DNA of 64,000 nt, taken from Falsiruegeria litorea R37. Lineage in GTDB: Bacteria; Pseudomonadota; Alphaproteobacteria; Rhodobacterales; Rhodobacteraceae. The position numbers were made by a program, and so were the translations under genes. The notes under the pieces were generated by a model. It was not told the DNA's origin and searched no databases. It worked only from the letters and a program-made list of their open reading frames with translations. Within the stretch, counting starts at the first letter, position 1, and the number at the start of each line of letters is the position of its first letter. This document shows positions 62,320 to 64,000 of this stretch, in pieces. The stretch is taken from positions 2,108,001 through 2,172,000 of the forward strand of contig NZ_FWFO01000001.1 of NCBI RefSeq assembly GCF_900172225.1, given 5' to 3'.

Positions 62320-64000
62320 TTACGCTTTGACCCGGGCGTTCTCAGGATCGTACAGGCCCGGCTCGACCACTTTGGCGGGCACCTGCAGGCCGATCACATC
62401 AACGGTCAGATCATGATAACCTTGAGCGACTTCTGGCGCGACAAAGGCCATGGCGATGTTGTGCCCCACACGGTGGCCCCAGTCACCCGATGTCACGGTG
62501 CCCACAACCCTGTCATCCAGCATCACCGAAGCCCCCGCATGGGCCGGAGCCTCGGTACTGTCCAACAGCAATGTCACCCGTTGTCGCTTAGGGCCGTCGG
62601 CCTTCCGTTGGACCAAAGCCGCGCGCCCGACAAAATCGCCCTTGTCCAATTTGACGAACCGATCCAGGCCGGTCTCGAACGGGTCAAACTCAGTCTGCAA
62701 CTCGGCCTTCCAGTGCAGGTATCCTTTTTCAAGCCGCATGCTTTCGACCGCGCGGCTGCCAAACAGGGTCAACCCATGCGCCCTGCCCGCCTCGCGCAGC
62801 GCCAGATACGCACCATACAGTTGGTTGTTGGGCACATGGATCTCATAGGCGAGTTCCCCTGAGAAACTGACTGCCATGATCACAGCAGGCGCAATGCCGA
62901 TGAACGCCTCGCGCACAGATAGCCACGGGAAGACCAGCGCCGACCAATTCCCACGCGCTGCAGCCGACAACACGTCGCGCGCTTTTGGGCCTGCCAGAAC
63001 CAGAATTGTGTGCTCATTTGTCAACGAGCGGATCTGGACGTCCTCATCCTTGCGAAGATGAGCCAGCAGCCAATCCCGGTCGTGCCACTCCGCCGCCGCC
63101 GCCGAGCCATACCAGACACGCCCGTCGGGCAGGTTGGCAATGGTAGCTTCGGCTTTGACCATTCCGTGCTGGTTGAGCAGATAGGTCAAGCCCACGCGCC
63201 CCTCTTTTCGCGGAACGCGGCCACAGATCATCCGATCAAGGAAACTGTGCACATCCCCACCAGTCAGTTCGATCCGGTTGAAGCCGTTGACCTCGGTCAG
63301 GCCCACGCCGGTCTGAACGGCCGCAACCTCTTTGGCGACAACATCGAATGTTTCGTTGAACCGGAAACTATGTGTCTCGATGAACTCTGGGGTGGGCTTG
63401 ATGTAATCCACCCGCTCCCAGCCGTTGACAACGCCGAATTCCGCCCCCTCAGCCGCCAGGACAGGCGTCAGCGGTGTCGTCTTGATCGGGCGGCCAGCCG
63501 GTCGGTGTTCATGCGGAAAGTGAAAGCGGAATTCATTCTGATAATCTTCGATCGCCTTCAGCGCAGTGAACTCGACGTTGCCATGTCCGGTAAACCGACG
63601 CGGGTCGAGGCACCAGGTATCGTAACAGGCCTCGCCATGCACAATTTGCTGCGCCAGCAGCCAACCATGGCCGCCCCCCTCACCCAGTCCGGCACGCAAA
63701 CCAATGATACAAAAAGCATTTCTCTTACCTGGGATCGGCCCCACCAGCGGCGCACCGTCGATGGTATAGGTGATCGGGCCGTTGACGACAGTGTGAATGC
63801 CGACCTCTGCCAGCGCGGGCATCCGCGCGATGGCCCCCTCGAGCACATCCGTCACCCGATCCAGATCATCAGGGCAGAGCGCGTTGACGAAATTCGGGTC
63901 GATCCCGTCCATGCCCCATGTTTTGCAATCCTGCTCATAGAACCCCACCAGCAGACCGTTCTTTTCCTGCCGCGAGTAATAGTCGCTGATCGGGCAACGG
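62320..64000 (-). CDS. FAD-dependent dimethylglycine/sarcosine dehydrogenase-like protein, partial
   Basis: At least 560 residues visible; the 5' end lies outside the window (frame open through 64000, reading CPISDYYSRQEKNGLLVGFY). Seen: the end of the FAD domain with GPITYTIDGAPLVGP and GLGEGGGHGWLLAQQIVHG, then a GcvT-like aminomethyltransferase domain (VGLTEVNGFNRIELTGGDVHSFLDRM) and a C-terminal barrel (VMLDDRVVGTVTSGDWGHRVG). Members demethylate dimethylglycine or sarcosine with tetrahydrofolate in glycine-betaine use. The protein is part of a larger gene family in roseobacters. Exact substrate cannot be set. Confidence 0.85.
   Translation of the reverse strand, partial: RCPISDYYSRQEKNGLLVGFYEQDCKTWGMDGIDPNFVNALCPDDLDRVTDVLEGAIARMPALAEVGIHTVVNGPITYTIDGAPLVGPIPGKRNAFCIIGLRAGLGEGGGHGWLLAQQIVHGEACYDTWCLDPRRFTGHGNVEFTALKAIEDYQNEFRFHFPHEHRPAGRPIKTTPLTPVLAAEGAEFGVVNGWERVDYIKPTPEFIETHSFRFNETFDVVAKEVAAVQTGVGLTEVNGFNRIELTGGDVHSFLDRMICGRVPRKEGRVGLTYLLNQHGMVKAEATIANLPDGRVWYGSAAAAEWHDRDWLLAHLRKDEDVQIRSLTNEHTILVLAGPKARDVLSAAARGNWSALVFPWLSVREAFIGIAPAVIMAVSFSGELAYEIHVPNNQLYGAYLALREAGRAHGLTLFGSRAVESMRLEKGYLHWKAELQTEFDPFETGLDRFVKLDKGDFVGRAALVQRKADGPKRQRVTLLLDSTEAPAHAGASVMLDDRVVGTVTSGDWGHRVGHNIAMAFVAPEVAQGYHDLTVDVIGLQVPAKVVEPGLYDPENARVKA

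Overview
The window looks like a chromosomal segment of a marine alphaproteobacterium of the Rhodobacteraceae (Roseobacter group). The evidence is gene content: ChpT of the CckA-ChpT-CtrA phosphorelay, ornithine-lipid genes olsB-olsA, the rplU-rpmA-GNAT/LysE-obgE-proB-proA order, a LuxR solo, and many acyl-CoA catabolic genes in GC-rich sequence with Shine-Dalgarno starts. The species cannot be named from sequence alone.

Backbone left part (1-26,000). This is a dense acyl-CoA and organic-acid catabolic region. It holds glutaryl-CoA dehydrogenase, an acyl-CoA ligase with an SDR, and a leftward operon for thioesterase II, acetoacetyl-CoA synthetase, a serine hydrolase and two enoyl-CoA hydratases. 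An HxlR regulator, a GST-SDR-DsbA/HCCA-isomerase operon and an orphan periplasmic binding protein follow. Then comes a long leftward operon headed by a paired acyl-CoA dehydrogenase and including two SDRs, a nitronate monooxygenase-like enzyme, a phosphatase, an APH-family kinase and an IclR regulator. A rightward QOR gene and an ECH-MDR-MaoC operon complete the set. The APH kinase beside the dehydrogenase pair suggests a route through a phosphorylated hydroxyacyl-CoA.

Backbone middle part (25,500-40,190). Housekeeping genes dominate: aroQ coupled to a LuxR solo, tsf-rpsB, olsB-olsA, chpT, proA, proB-obgE, a GNAT-LysE pair, rplU-rpmA, two DUF2059 paralogues and tRNA-Ser(CGA).

Genomic island (40,198-60,227). 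A 70-bp perfect direct repeat of the tRNA-Ser 3' end (40128-40197 and 60158-60227) brackets 20,030 bp of foreign DNA. At its left end are a tRNA-type integrase and a small excisionase-like protein. Next is a second recombination module of two large divergent tyrosine recombinases and a double-HTH protein, then an intergenic region with five 21-bp iterons. The cargo is a tightly packed rightward operon that I read as an unusual restriction/defence system: m5C methyltransferase, Vsr nuclease, MORC/GHKL-type ATPase, HNH nuclease, SNF2 ATPase, a stand-alone EcoRII-N-like (B3 fold) DNA-recognition protein, and a 752-residue protein built from RNA-polymerase alpha-CTD-like repeats plus a sigma-70 region-4-like helix-turn-helix. 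The last two proteins end in nearly the same 11-residue tail, RIVLRG(W/F)RR(I/G)H, written with different codons. A Fic-domain protein with a built-in inhibitory motif and two small unknown genes complete the cargo.

Right flank (60,228-64,000). Chromosomal genes resume: a two-domain VOC lipoprotein, a CDF-type cation transporter, and the C-terminal part of a dimethylglycine/sarcosine dehydrogenase-like flavoprotein that runs off the window.
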